Source: an uncultured Bacteroidales bacterium
Lineage (GTDB): Bacteria > Bacteroidota > Bacteroidia > Bacteroidales > Muribaculaceae
Length of the DNA stretch: 64,000 nucleotides
NCBI GenBank assembly: GCA_902768435.1
Contig: CACXLJ010000007.1
Span: 1 to 64,000, forward strand
Reading direction: 5' to 3'
A program made the translations under genes and the position numbers. Shown here in pieces: positions 43,606 through 52,102 of the stretch; the first letter of the stretch is position 1; every line of letters begins with the position of its first letter. The notes under the pieces were generated by a model. That model did no database searches. It was given only the letters and a program-made list of their open reading frames with translations, and was not told the DNA's origin.

Positions 43606-44563
43606 CCTGAAGTTGCTTGACAAAATTCTTGCAGAAACGCTCGTGCGTAATCATCATGTAGGCCATCATAGCGTTGAGCACCACCACCTCGAAGACGAAG
43701 TAGAGCCACGGTGCCTTGACGATGACCGAGATGAACATGGCAATGATGCGCGTGTTGAACGAGAGCATGTTGGTGTACTTCATGAGGGGCAGACTCTTTT
43801 GCCTGAAATCGTCGCGGAACTGCTGCGGTATTGCACTGCCAAAGCGCGACTTGAGTTCGCGGCGCAAGTTTTGCAACGAGGGTGTGAAGGCCTCTTGCTG
43901 ACGGGTGTAATTGCGATAGAAGGCCAGCGTGAGTTTCTTCATGAAGTTCTTGCTCCACGAGAGTTGCTTATACTGTTCGGTAATTTGTTCTGAACTGTCG
44001 AGTTCACTCCCCTCCTCGCCCTTGAGGAAGAAGAGGTGGAACTGGCGGTAGTAGTCGGCACTTGCCGCCTGCTTGGCATGGCACAGGCCCGCAAACACGG
44101 CGAGCGACCAAATCATCCAGTTGTGTCCGTGGCCGTAGCAGAAGTAGTCGCCCAAAATGCTGTCGCCAAACTGCAACTCGCGGAATACGAGCGAGAAATA
44201 GATGGCAAAGAACCACAGATCGCCGCTCAGGCCGTCGAGGATGCGCCCAATGCGCGAATACTGATGGGTGAGGCGGGCGAGCTGGCCGTCGGCACTGTCA
44301 TAGGTGTTGGCCCAGATAATCAGGAAAATGCCCAGATAGTTGAGCCAAATGTAAGGTTTTGCTCCAAAATAGAGCAAGATGCCGCCAGCCACGCCCAAGA
44401 AGATGGATGCGATGGTGACAGCGTTGGGCGTAATGCCCAGTTTCGAGAACAGTTTTGCCCACGCGAAGCCGAGGGGGCGATAGAACCACAGGTCGATGGT
44501 CTCCTCGGTGTCGAGCGATTTGAGCGACTGCTTATATTCGTTTCTTAAGTCTTTAATTGCCAT
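43586..44563 (-). CDS. CDP-alcohol phosphatidyltransferase (inositol-lipid type?)
   Basis: The protein has 325 residues and several membrane helices. The family motif is in DSADGQLAR (near residue 90) followed after eight residues by GRILDGLSGD; the last Asp is one position later than in the textbook D-G-A-R-G-D-D pattern, so the alignment there deserves a check. It has an extra N-terminal segment (1-50) and a cytoplasmic insertion near 180-240. The enzyme joins a CDP-activated head group or lipid to an alcohol. With a nucleotidyltransferase in the same operon and inositol-phosphate synthase nearby, phosphatidylinositol (or its phosphate) is the likely product. Confidence 0.82.
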   Translation of the reverse strand: MAIKDLRNEYKQSLKSLDTEETIDLWFYRPLGFAWAKLFSKLGITPNAVTIASIFLGVAGGILLYFGAKPYIWLNYLGIFLIIWANTYDSADGQLARLTHQYSRIGRILDGLSGDLWFFAIYFSLVFRELQFGDSILGDYFCYGHGHNWMIWSLAVFAGLCHAKQAASADYYRQFHLFFLKGEEGSELDSSEQITEQYKQLSWSKNFMKKLTLAFYRNYTRQQEAFTPSLQNLRRELKSRFGSAIPQQFRDDFRQKSLPLMKYTNMLSFNTRIIAMFISVIVKAPWLYFVFEVVVLNAMMAYMMITHERFCKNFVKQLQDGKYQQ

Positions 44564-44608
44564 ATTGCGATGGAATTCTGATGAAAATAAGGTAGAGTGT
44601 GTGTTTGA

Positions 44609-45481
44609 TTAAGCGTTGCTCTGACGCTCCTTGATGAGCGTGAGAATGCGCTTGGCAATGTGCGGCGCTGCCTCGACTCGGCAAGGTGCAAAGCTGGGCC
44701 AGTCGTTAAAGTCGATGATCTGAATCTGGCCTTCGGGCGAAATGATGCAGTCGCCGCCATAAATCTCAATGTTGAGTTCGTTGGCCGCCTGGTTGCAGAT
44801 GCTCTTCAACTCCTTGACATCAAACGAAATGCCCTGCGACTTGCCGTTCACTTCCTCCAGACCATACTTGCTATGACCCTGGTCGAAGGGATAGAACCAG
44901 AAGAAGAAATTGGTGCCTTTCACGCCATAGAACTTGACGAGGTCGCCCTCGAGATGCACATTGATCACAGCACGCTTGATGCCACGCAGGAAATACTCTT
45001 GCAGCACCTCCTGGGCCTCCTCGGGATGGCGCACATAGGACACATCTTCCTTGTGCATGGCGTGGAAGTCGCCGCGCTTGATCCAGCAACTCTTGAAGCC
45101 ACTCTTCTTGAGCATGCCCTTGATGTTCTCGTCGGTGTTGACAATGAGGCTCTCGGGATAAGGAATGCCGTTGCCCAGCAAGATGCGTGTCATGCGCTCG
45201 CGGGTGCAATTCTCGATGCCGTAGCCCGAGTTGATGACCAGGCGTCCGCTGTCTTCCAGTTTCTGCAGGTTGTCGATAGATTCCTGTTGGCGACACATGG
45301 TCATGATAAAATCTTCGTTGACGCCCTGCTTGTTAAACTGCTCTTCACTATAGATGTTGACGATGCACCCCCGCTTGCGAAGCTGCTCGGCGGTGGCGTT
45401 GAAAATTGCGGTGTCGTTTCCTATGTGGTTAGGCGAGTAGGCTCCCGCACGCATGATTCCAGCTATATTGATAACTGCCAT
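44609..45481 (-). CDS. ATP-grasp ligase of unknown substrate
   Basis: The protein has 290 residues and the layout of an ATP-grasp enzyme: an N-terminal Rossmann-like part (SPNHIGNDTAIFNATAEQL), a central ATP-binding part with SCWIKRGDFHAMHKED, and a C-terminal part with EIYGGDCIISPEG and IIDFNDWPSF supplying the metal-binding Asp and Asn. Such ligases couple a carboxylate to an amine through an acyl phosphate (RimK-like). No signal peptide. It sits between the nucleotidyltransferase and the CDP-alcohol transferase. Why a peptide-type ligase belongs there is unclear; one idea is aminoacylation of a head group (inference). Confidence 0.78.
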   Translation of the reverse strand: MAVINIAGIMRAGAYSPNHIGNDTAIFNATAEQLRKRGCIVNIYSEEQFNKQGVNEDFIMTMCRQQESIDNLQKLEDSGRLVINSGYGIENCTRERMTRILLGNGIPYPESLIVNTDENIKGMLKKSGFKSCWIKRGDFHAMHKEDVSYVRHPEEAQEVLQEYFLRGIKRAVINVHLEGDLVKFYGVKGTNFFFWFYPFDQGHSKYGLEEVNGKSQGISFDVKELKSICNQAANELNIEIYGGDCIISPEGQIQIIDFNDWPSFAPCRVEAAPHIAKRILTLIKERQSNA

Positions 45482-45493
45482 ATTGTAAAGAAT

Positions 45494-46207
45494 TTAAGAG
45501 TTTGCTGATGTAATAAACTGTTGAGCCACCTCAATGTCGGAAGCATGATCCACATCGATAATCTTGTCGATAGAGAAAGCCTGCAGATTGAACTCATTGT
45601 CGATGAGAGCCCGCTGGAAATTGCGCATGCGCGAAATTCCCTGCTCGATGCACTGGTTGAGCACCCCAAATGCCTTGTGACTCATGGCATAGATGCCACC
45701 CGAGACATATTTGGCCCCCTCGAAGTGCTTGTCGCGGAACGCGAGGATGTTCATGTCGGTATCGTTATCGACCTCGACATAGAGCGGTTTCTCATCGTCG
45801 ATGAAAGGCGTCACCGCCCATAGCCCGTCGTGTGTGTCATCGGCCTCAAAAGCGGCCACATAACGGGCGAAGTCCTCTTCGCGGAAGATGGTGTCGACCG
45901 TGGTGAGGCAGAACTTGCCCTCAGGAATAACCTTGCTGAGTTCCCAAAAACTGTGCATCGAACTGGGTGTGGTCTTCACCACCATGTGGAGCGGCACAGG
46001 CAACTCAAGGCCTTCGAGGAACTCCCGCACCTGCGTCATGTGCTCGTTCACGACGACAGAGATGCTCTGCGCTCCACAACGGCAAAAAATGTTGATGAGC
46101 CTCAAAATCATAGGCTCGCCATTGAGATTAACCAGCGGCTTGGGTTTCCTGACGCCCTCTTGAACGAGTCGTGAACCCTCTCCAGCAGCAATGATAGCAA
46201 AGTTCAT
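45494..46207 (-). CDS. NTP-transferase (sugar/inositol-phosphate nucleotidyltransferase-like)
   Basis: The protein has 237 residues from the ATG at 46207; a GTG at 46216 also exists. The nucleotide-binding signature is FAIIAAGEGSRLVQEG followed by RKPKPLVNLNGEP, typical of enzymes that make NDP-sugars or CDP-alcohols. TTVDTIF near residue 105 fits the metal-binding Asp. Inositol-1-phosphate cytidylyltransferase belongs to this fold, and the CDP-alcohol transferase two genes downstream is what such an enzyme would feed. The ATP-grasp gene follows after 12 bases. The substrate cannot be fixed from sequence alone. Confidence 0.8.
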   Translation of the reverse strand: MNFAIIAAGEGSRLVQEGVRKPKPLVNLNGEPMILRLINIFCRCGAQSISVVVNEHMTQVREFLEGLELPVPLHMVVKTTPSSMHSFWELSKVIPEGKFCLTTVDTIFREEDFARYVAAFEADDTHDGLWAVTPFIDDEKPLYVEVDNDTDMNILAFRDKHFEGAKYVSGGIYAMSHKAFGVLNQCIEQGISRMRNFQRALIDNEFNLQAFSIDKIIDVDHASDIEVAQQFITSANS

Positions 46208-46225
46208 AGTTGTCACAATTTGAGG

Positions 46226-47353
46226 TTATGATAAAATGGGGTCGGTGTCGTCGCTGTCGTCCTTGGTGAGGTCGAGCACCACATTGTCCTTGCTGTGGTC
46301 GAAGTATTGCTTGCGCAGCGGGTTGCTGTGGTTCTCGTCGTAGGTAATGCGGTTGCGGAACACATCGATAGCCGTGTAGATGGCATGCCGCAGCGAGTCT
46401 TCGTGAGCAATGCCCTTGCCCACAATGTCGTAGCCCGTTCCATGGTCGGGGCTGGTGCGCACATAGGGCAGACCTGCGGTGAAATTCACGCCAGTCTCCA
46501 TGGCAATGGCCTTGAAAGGAGCCAGTCCCTGATCGTGATACATGGCAATCACGCCATCGAAGTGGTCATAGAGGCGGTTGCCAAAGAAACCATCGGCGGC
46601 ATAGGGGCCGAAGCACAGCACCTTCTTGTCGTTGGCTTCCTGAATGGCGGGAATGATTACCTCCTGCTCTTCCTTGCCCAGCAGGCCGTTTTCACCGGCA
46701 TGCGGGTTGAGTGCCAGCACGGCAATGCGCGGGCCTTGAATGGCGAAGTCGCGCTTGAGCGAACTGTTGAAACGCATGATGGTAGAAAGCACCGATTCCT
46801 TGGTGATGAACTTGGGCACCTCGGCAATGGGCTTGTGTATCGTGACGAGTGCCACCTTGAGTTGCTCGGCACACATGATCATGAGCGCCTTTTCGCCAGT
46901 GCCAAGGCTTGCCTCGAGATACTCGGTGTGGCCCGGGAACTGGAACTCGCTGCTCTGGATATTCTCCTTGTTGATTGGAGCAGTGACCAGCACATCGATT
47001 TTACCCTCTTTCAGGTGCTTGACGGCAGCCTCAAGTGCATCGAAGGCGGCTTTGCCTGCCTGCTTATCGGGCAGACCGAGTTCTATCTTCACCTCGTCGC
47101 GGCACACCTCAAACAGGTTGGGCATATTGTCCCTGAGGTTGTTGATGTCGCGCGTGAAATGAATTTGAAATGCAGGCATCTCGATGGCTTTGCGGTGATA
47201 GGTCAAAATTTTGCTGGAGCCATAGATGACGGGCTGGCACAACTCCAGCATGCCACTGTGGCTCAATGTTTTGAGTATAATTTCATATCCTATGCCGTTG
47301 GTATCACCTTGCGTGATGCCTATGCGTATCTTTTTATCTTTATTATTAGCCAT
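46226..47353 (-). CDS. pdxA: 4-hydroxythreonine-4-phosphate dehydrogenase
   Basis: The protein has 375 residues. PdxA oxidises 4-phospho-hydroxy-L-threonine with NAD in pyridoxal-phosphate synthesis. Signs are the opening RIGITQGDTNGIGYEII, APINKENIQ near 137 with FPGHTEYLE after it, NPHAGENGLLG near 232 and YHDQGLAPFKAI near 289 with DHGTGYDI (metal-binding His residues). It is slightly longer than the E. coli enzyme because of an insertion typical of Bacteroidota. It is the first gene of the minus-strand operon, 18 bases before the nucleotidyltransferase. Confidence 0.95.
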   Translation of the reverse strand: MANNKDKKIRIGITQGDTNGIGYEIILKTLSHSGMLELCQPVIYGSSKILTYHRKAIEMPAFQIHFTRDINNLRDNMPNLFEVCRDEVKIELGLPDKQAGKAAFDALEAAVKHLKEGKIDVLVTAPINKENIQSSEFQFPGHTEYLEASLGTGEKALMIMCAEQLKVALVTIHKPIAEVPKFITKESVLSTIMRFNSSLKRDFAIQGPRIAVLALNPHAGENGLLGKEEQEVIIPAIQEANDKKVLCFGPYAADGFFGNRLYDHFDGVIAMYHDQGLAPFKAIAMETGVNFTAGLPYVRTSPDHGTGYDIVGKGIAHEDSLRHAIYTAIDVFRNRITYDENHSNPLRKQYFDHSKDNVVLDLTKDDSDDTDPILS

Positions 47354-47446
47354 TTTAGAGAGAAATATATATTAGTTTATTTAAAACTTTAGATATAGTA
47401 TAATAATAGCGGTCAAAATTACAACAAATTCAGCAAATAGACAAAC

Positions 47447-49048
47447 TTATTTGACTACTGCTGCATTTTGAGCGCCAGGCGCTGCCTGTGCCCCATGCTG
47501 CCAATGCTTGAGAACGATTTCCTGAGGCGATGGCACGAGGAAAGGTTCGGGCGGCGGCGTGAGCGTGTGGCGGGTGTAGAGCGTGTAGAGCAAATCGTCG
47601 CAGCGGTCAATGCTGTCGCGGCGGTTATAGTCCCACTTGTGATAGCCCCACTGCGCCAGTTGTGCCTGATGTGTGGTGTCGGCAACCATCACAAAGTCGG
47701 GACGGCCGTCGCGCACGGTTGTTTCCTGTTCCTGCCGCATTTGGGGCGTAGCGCCGTTCTGCCCTGCCCAGTATCGGCAAGCAGGCAGTCCGTGGGCAGC
47801 AGTCTCAAAACCTGTGCTGTAGCAATCCCAGTAAATCACGGTGGGATTCTCGACCTGCTGCATGAGATAGGCATAGCGGTAATAGGTGTCGCGACCCTGG
47901 TGGTCGTAGGCGAAGAAATTGTGTGGCACAATGGCAACGCTCCATGCACCAGTTGCTGCAACCACCATCACAGCAGTGGCCGCAGTGGCAAGAATGCCTG
48001 GTTGCCTGTTGCCGCGGTCCTTGAGGGTAGCGAGCAATGCGGCGATGCCAAAGAAAAGCGTCCAGGTGCAAGTGTTGTAATAATAGAGCCACCATGCATT
48101 GGGCACCGTGCACAGGAAGAACCAGCAAGTGGCAACGACAGGGAAAAGCCTGAACCGACGGAACTTGAAGCCGTGCCACACAGCCCCGCCAAGGCAAAGC
48201 AGCGGGAAAAGCGTGACCACACGGTGGTGCTTGAGTTTGAGCAGAATGTCGATGAGGGTGCCATGCTCGCTGCGCAAGTGCTTGAGGGTGGTGAGGGTGT
48301 TCACAAAATATTCCTGCACAAAAGCCGAAAAATTGCCTGCAACAGCAAAATACACCACCCACGGCAGCAAGGCTGCCGCAGTGCCCACCGCAATCCAGCC
48401 AACGGACGCCAGAATGCCGGTTTCGTGCCGTCGGGCAGTGACTATGGCATAGAGGGCAAAAATGCCCAGCATGGGCACAAACGAGTATTTCATCATGAGT
48501 ACACAGCCCATCGAAAAACCGATGCCGATGAGAATGGCGACAATGCGGCGACGAGGCAGCGAGTGCATCATGGCGAGTTGCGTGCAGCCGTAAAGGCAAA
48601 AGGCGATGAGCGGCTGGGCAAAATCCTCGGTTTTGGTCTCCTCGTGGATGTAGGGATAGAAGTAAGCGAGCAGCATGAGCAAGGCGCAAAGCAACGCCCA
48701 TCGGTCGCTGTCGAGCAAGAGCCTTGCTGTGCGATAGATGAACCACAAGGTGACAATGTAACTGAGACAAGTGAGCCAGAACATGCCAGTGTAGTTGGTG
48801 GGGCTCATCAGATAGCCCGCCCCATAGATGAGCCACAGCAAGGGTCCTTTGGAGTCGGTGAAATCGACATAGGGCGTCATGCCGTTCATCCACGCCTTGC
48901 CGCAAATGTAGAACCATGCCGAGTCGACACGGTTGAACAGGTCGTGCAAGTAACTGTCGGGCGACACCAGCAAGAGCGCCGCTACCACGGTCACGGAGAT
49001 CCAAACCAGTATTTTTGTTCTGCTCAGCGCGTTGTCAGCGGGTGCCAT
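47447..49048 (-). CDS. GT-C-fold membrane glycosyltransferase (family 39-like)
   Basis: The protein has 533 residues with about ten membrane helices. Near residue 40 lies RVDSAWFYICGKAWMNG and then YVDFTDSKGPLLWLIY; an acidic residue in this first outer loop is the usual catalytic site of lipid-linked sugar transferases (PMT/ArnT type). The C-terminal third (about 390-533) is soluble and probably periplasmic. It follows the dolichyl/undecaprenyl-sugar synthase gene by 6 bases, so the pair probably makes and uses a polyprenyl-phosphate sugar. The acceptor is unknown. Confidence 0.75.
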   Translation of the reverse strand: MAPADNALSRTKILVWISVTVVAALLLVSPDSYLHDLFNRVDSAWFYICGKAWMNGMTPYVDFTDSKGPLLWLIYGAGYLMSPTNYTGMFWLTCLSYIVTLWFIYRTARLLLDSDRWALLCALLMLLAYFYPYIHEETKTEDFAQPLIAFCLYGCTQLAMMHSLPRRRIVAILIGIGFSMGCVLMMKYSFVPMLGIFALYAIVTARRHETGILASVGWIAVGTAAALLPWVVYFAVAGNFSAFVQEYFVNTLTTLKHLRSEHGTLIDILLKLKHHRVVTLFPLLCLGGAVWHGFKFRRFRLFPVVATCWFFLCTVPNAWWLYYYNTCTWTLFFGIAALLATLKDRGNRQPGILATAATAVMVVAATGAWSVAIVPHNFFAYDHQGRDTYYRYAYLMQQVENPTVIYWDCYSTGFETAAHGLPACRYWAGQNGATPQMRQEQETTVRDGRPDFVMVADTTHQAQLAQWGYHKWDYNRRDSIDRCDDLLYTLYTRHTLTPPPEPFLVPSPQEIVLKHWQHGAQAAPGAQNAAVVK

Positions 49049-49054
49049 GACTCC

Positions 49055-50005
49055 TTATTGGATGATTTCTTTCTCGATGTTATAGCGCGGACGGTCTTTA
49101 ACTTCAATGTAGATTTTGCCAATATACTCGCCCACGATGCCCAGGCCAATGAGCACACAACCACCAATGAACCACAGCGAAAGGATGAGCGAAGCCCAAC
49201 CGCTCACGGTGCGGCCGCTGAAGTAAGCAATGAGCACATAGACGAGAATGCCCAAGGCGATGAGCGTGAAAATGATGCCCAGCGTGAGCACCATGCGCAC
49301 AGGCTTGATGCTGAACGAGGTGATGCCGTTGACGGCAAAGTTTATCATCTTGCTGAGCGGGTACTTGCTCTCGCCCGCGAGGCGTTCGCTACGGTCGTAG
49401 AACACCGAGTCGGTCCTGTAACCCACCAGGGGTACGATGCCGCGCAAGAAGAGGTTGCGTTCGCGGTAGTTCAGCAACTGTTTCACCGCACGGCGGCTCA
49501 TGAGGCGATAGTCGGCATGGTTGTAGACGCTTTTCACGCCCAAGCGACGCATGAGCTTGTAGAAAGCGAGGGCCGAGTTGCGCTTGAACCAAGTGTCGGT
49601 CTTGCGCTCACGCCGCACGCCATAGACGATGTCGCAGCCTTCATGATACTTTTGCACCATGTCGCGCATCACAGCCACATCGTCCTGCAAGTCGGCATCG
49701 ATGCTAATGGTGATGTCGGCCCGTTCGCTGGCAGCCTCGAGCCCGGCCAAAAGGGCATTCTGATGCCCCACATTGCCAGCAAGTTTCACACCGCACACCT
49801 GAGGGTGCTGCTGCGTGTACTGCTCGATGAGCTGCCATGTGTCGTCGATAGAGCCGTCGTTGACATAGAGTATACGGCTTTCCTTGTCGATGAGCTGAGC
49901 CTCGACGAGCGCATTGAGTTGTTCAATCAGTTTCGGGGTTGTTATTGGCAACACTTCCTGCTCATTGTAACAGGGAACCACGATATACAAAATGTCTTGT
50001 TTCAT
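49055..50005 (-). CDS. GT2 glycosyltransferase, polyprenyl-phosphate sugar synthase (GtrB-like)
   Basis: The protein has 316 residues. The N-terminal GT-A domain has IVVPCYNEQEVLP, the nucleotide-binding YVNDGSIDDT and DADLQDD (DxD). Two C-terminal membrane helices (about 235-300) follow, the layout of GtrB and of dolichyl-phosphate-mannose synthase. It transfers a sugar from a nucleotide sugar to undecaprenyl phosphate on the cytoplasmic face. The paired membrane transferase gene starts 6 bases downstream. Confidence 0.9.
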   Translation of the reverse strand: MKQDILYIVVPCYNEQEVLPITTPKLIEQLNALVEAQLIDKESRILYVNDGSIDDTWQLIEQYTQQHPQVCGVKLAGNVGHQNALLAGLEAASERADITISIDADLQDDVAVMRDMVQKYHEGCDIVYGVRRERKTDTWFKRNSALAFYKLMRRLGVKSVYNHADYRLMSRRAVKQLLNYRERNLFLRGIVPLVGYRTDSVFYDRSERLAGESKYPLSKMINFAVNGITSFSIKPVRMVLTLGIIFTLIALGILVYVLIAYFSGRTVSGWASLILSLWFIGGCVLIGLGIVGEYIGKIYIEVKDRPRYNIEKEIIQ

Positions 50006-50019
50006 GACTTATTATTTGT

Positions 50020-52071
50020 TTATAAACTCATAATGATATCGATGAGGGCAGTGATGTCGCGCACATCAATGTCGCCATCACGGTTCACATCGGCTTCGGG
50101 ATTCACCGACGAATTCATGATGACATCGATGAGTGCGGTAATGTCGCGCACATCCACTTCGCCATCGTGGTTCACATCGCCCTGCAGCCACTGCGGTTGA
50201 TTGGCAAGTGCCACCTCGATGATGTTTGACCAGTCGCTTTCGGCACTGGCACCAATGGCCTTCACCTTGTACTCGTAGGTCGCATTCTCGGTGAGATTCT
50301 GAACCGTGTAGCTTGTTCCCGTGATGCCCGTGATGGTGCGGGTGTTCTCGTCGCCGCTCTCGCTCACAGCCTTGGCTCCCGAAGCGTCGCCGGCATAGAC
50401 CTGAACATGCTTGAGCAATACACGCTTTTTTGACACAAGGCTTTCAATCTTAATGCGATTGGTTGCGCTGGCTGCGCCTGTGAGCACAGCGGTGTAAACA
50501 GCATCGGTGGCTGTCAAGGTGAATGTCTTGCTGTCGAGTTCATTTTCATTGCCATCGATGACGCTCACCTTCATCTGCGTGCCAGTGTCGCTGCCGTAGT
50601 AACGAGCCGTGACTTTCACAGTGGTTACGCCGTTGCTTGTAGTGAGATTGACAAGTGGGCTTGTCACCGAACCATTGCCGCTACCTGTACCCAAGCGGAG
50701 ATAGCCGTTCTCTGGATAAGTACTGCCACCCGCAGTCCAAATGGTGGTACCGCTACTCATGTCCTCGTCAAGCAGCAAGGTAGCTGAGGGTGTGGGTGGC
50801 ACATAACCTTTCTTGTTGACATAGAGAGTATAGGTCTGCGCACCCGACACTGCGTTCCAGTTGGCGGTAAACGAGGTGGAGGTGATGCCGGTGGCATCGG
50901 TTGCAACGGGTGCATTGATGCTGGAGGCATTCACGGTAGCGGTGAGGGTAACGGTGGCGCTCACCTCACTGCTTGCAATGGTGAGGGTGCCGGTAAAGGT
51001 GCCCTCGGCAGTGGGACGGAAGGTGACATAGATGTTGGAGCCGTTAGAAGCATTGGCAGCAGTAATGGTGCTGGGATAAGCGCTGAAGCCAGTGCCGCTA
51101 ACGCTCACATTGAGCACTTGCGACAGGTCAATGCCCTTCACTGCCACTGTGGCCGAGAGGTTGTTGCCAACAGTAGTGCTGCCCATGTTGACGGTAGAGC
51201 CATTGACGGGCTGGGTGAGTGCCGGATTGGTGGTCGATGAACCGCCTGGGGTCCATGCCGTTCCCACCTTGTTACCCCACACATATTCAACCAGTTCGGG
51301 GTAGTCGATATAGGGGTTGCGGTTGCCCTGATATTCACTGCTATAGATGGCTTCATTACGGGCTATTTCCTTTTGACTCACAGGGTCGAGGCGGTGCCAC
51401 TCGAGCAGCATCTGCAATGTCCAGTCGGTGAACACTGGATATCTTGTGCCTCCTAAATTACCTTGTGTCCAATTGGCAATCTCGTCATTATAACAAGTGG
51501 CCATATAGAAGTAAGAGCGTGCAAAGTCGCCCTTGTACTCGTCGTCGGGTTCAAACACATCGCCGGTATAGCCACTGCGTGTGCTTGCACCCTTGCGACC
51601 TTTCGCCACGATATTGCCGTTCGACAAGCGCACGCCATTGGCACATTCTCCAAAGGGAAGATTGCCGCGCTGGTTATTCACATAAATGTCGGTGGGATAT
51701 AAGTGAAATAGGTCGGTGTAGGCAGTATGGCTGCTATTGCCTCCAAACCAACTGTTGGGCAGCGAGTGTTCGCGGTTCCAGCCTTGCCCCACATTATTGG
51801 CTCCTGAAGCATTATCGTTAGGCCCATACACAGCATTTGAGTACATATCAATGATGTGGTTGTTCTCATCCAAGTCTTTAGCCTGCATAAAAGAGAGCAC
51901 TTTACTATAGCTGAGCTTGGTGTGATTCTTGATAATGTTATAAAGCGCTGTGAGCAGTGCTTCGCCCGTCTTGTTCTGAGCTGCGTTGTAGTAGCCGGTG
52001 GGCACTGACGCCAAGAGCATTGCCGGGAAGGCAATGAGGGCCACCATGGTGCTGATAAAATACTTTTTCAT
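50020..52071 (-). CDS. secreted endonuclease I with FN3-like and dockerin modules
   Basis: The protein has 683 residues. Signal peptide 1-21. Residues about 25-270 are an endonuclease I (EndA) domain with the core GWNREHSLPNSWFGG (His general base) and DLFHLYPTD; it should nick and cut DNA, and some members RNA. About 285-395 is a beta-sandwich of the DUF1573/choice-anchor kind, 395-625 holds an FN3-like domain plus a carbohydrate-binding-like insert, and the last 55 residues are two dockerin-type calcium repeats (DVNHDGEVDVRDITALID and DVNRDGDIDVRDITALID). No cohesin protein is in the window. It is a tandem paralogue of the gene at 52103-54178. Confidence 0.88.
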   Translation of the reverse strand: MKKYFISTMVALIAFPAMLLASVPTGYYNAAQNKTGEALLTALYNIIKNHTKLSYSKVLSFMQAKDLDENNHIIDMYSNAVYGPNDNASGANNVGQGWNREHSLPNSWFGGNSSHTAYTDLFHLYPTDIYVNNQRGNLPFGECANGVRLSNGNIVAKGRKGASTRSGYTGDVFEPDDEYKGDFARSYFYMATCYNDEIANWTQGNLGGTRYPVFTDWTLQMLLEWHRLDPVSQKEIARNEAIYSSEYQGNRNPYIDYPELVEYVWGNKVGTAWTPGGSSTTNPALTQPVNGSTVNMGSTTVGNNLSATVAVKGIDLSQVLNVSVSGTGFSAYPSTITAANASNGSNIYVTFRPTAEGTFTGTLTIASSEVSATVTLTATVNASSINAPVATDATGITSTSFTANWNAVSGAQTYTLYVNKKGYVPPTPSATLLLDEDMSSGTTIWTAGGSTYPENGYLRLGTGSGNGSVTSPLVNLTTSNGVTTVKVTARYYGSDTGTQMKVSVIDGNENELDSKTFTLTATDAVYTAVLTGAASATNRIKIESLVSKKRVLLKHVQVYAGDASGAKAVSESGDENTRTITGITGTSYTVQNLTENATYEYKVKAIGASAESDWSNIIEVALANQPQWLQGDVNHDGEVDVRDITALIDVIMNSSVNPEADVNRDGDIDVRDITALIDIIMSL

Positions 52072-52102
52072 AGGTCTTATAGTTTTTTAGTGTGTTGTTT
52101 CT

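Noticed and set aside
47468-50200. 910-codon open frame on the plus strand
   Set aside because: Antisense to the two glycosyltransferase genes and the end of the endonuclease gene; no family motif, His-rich composition.
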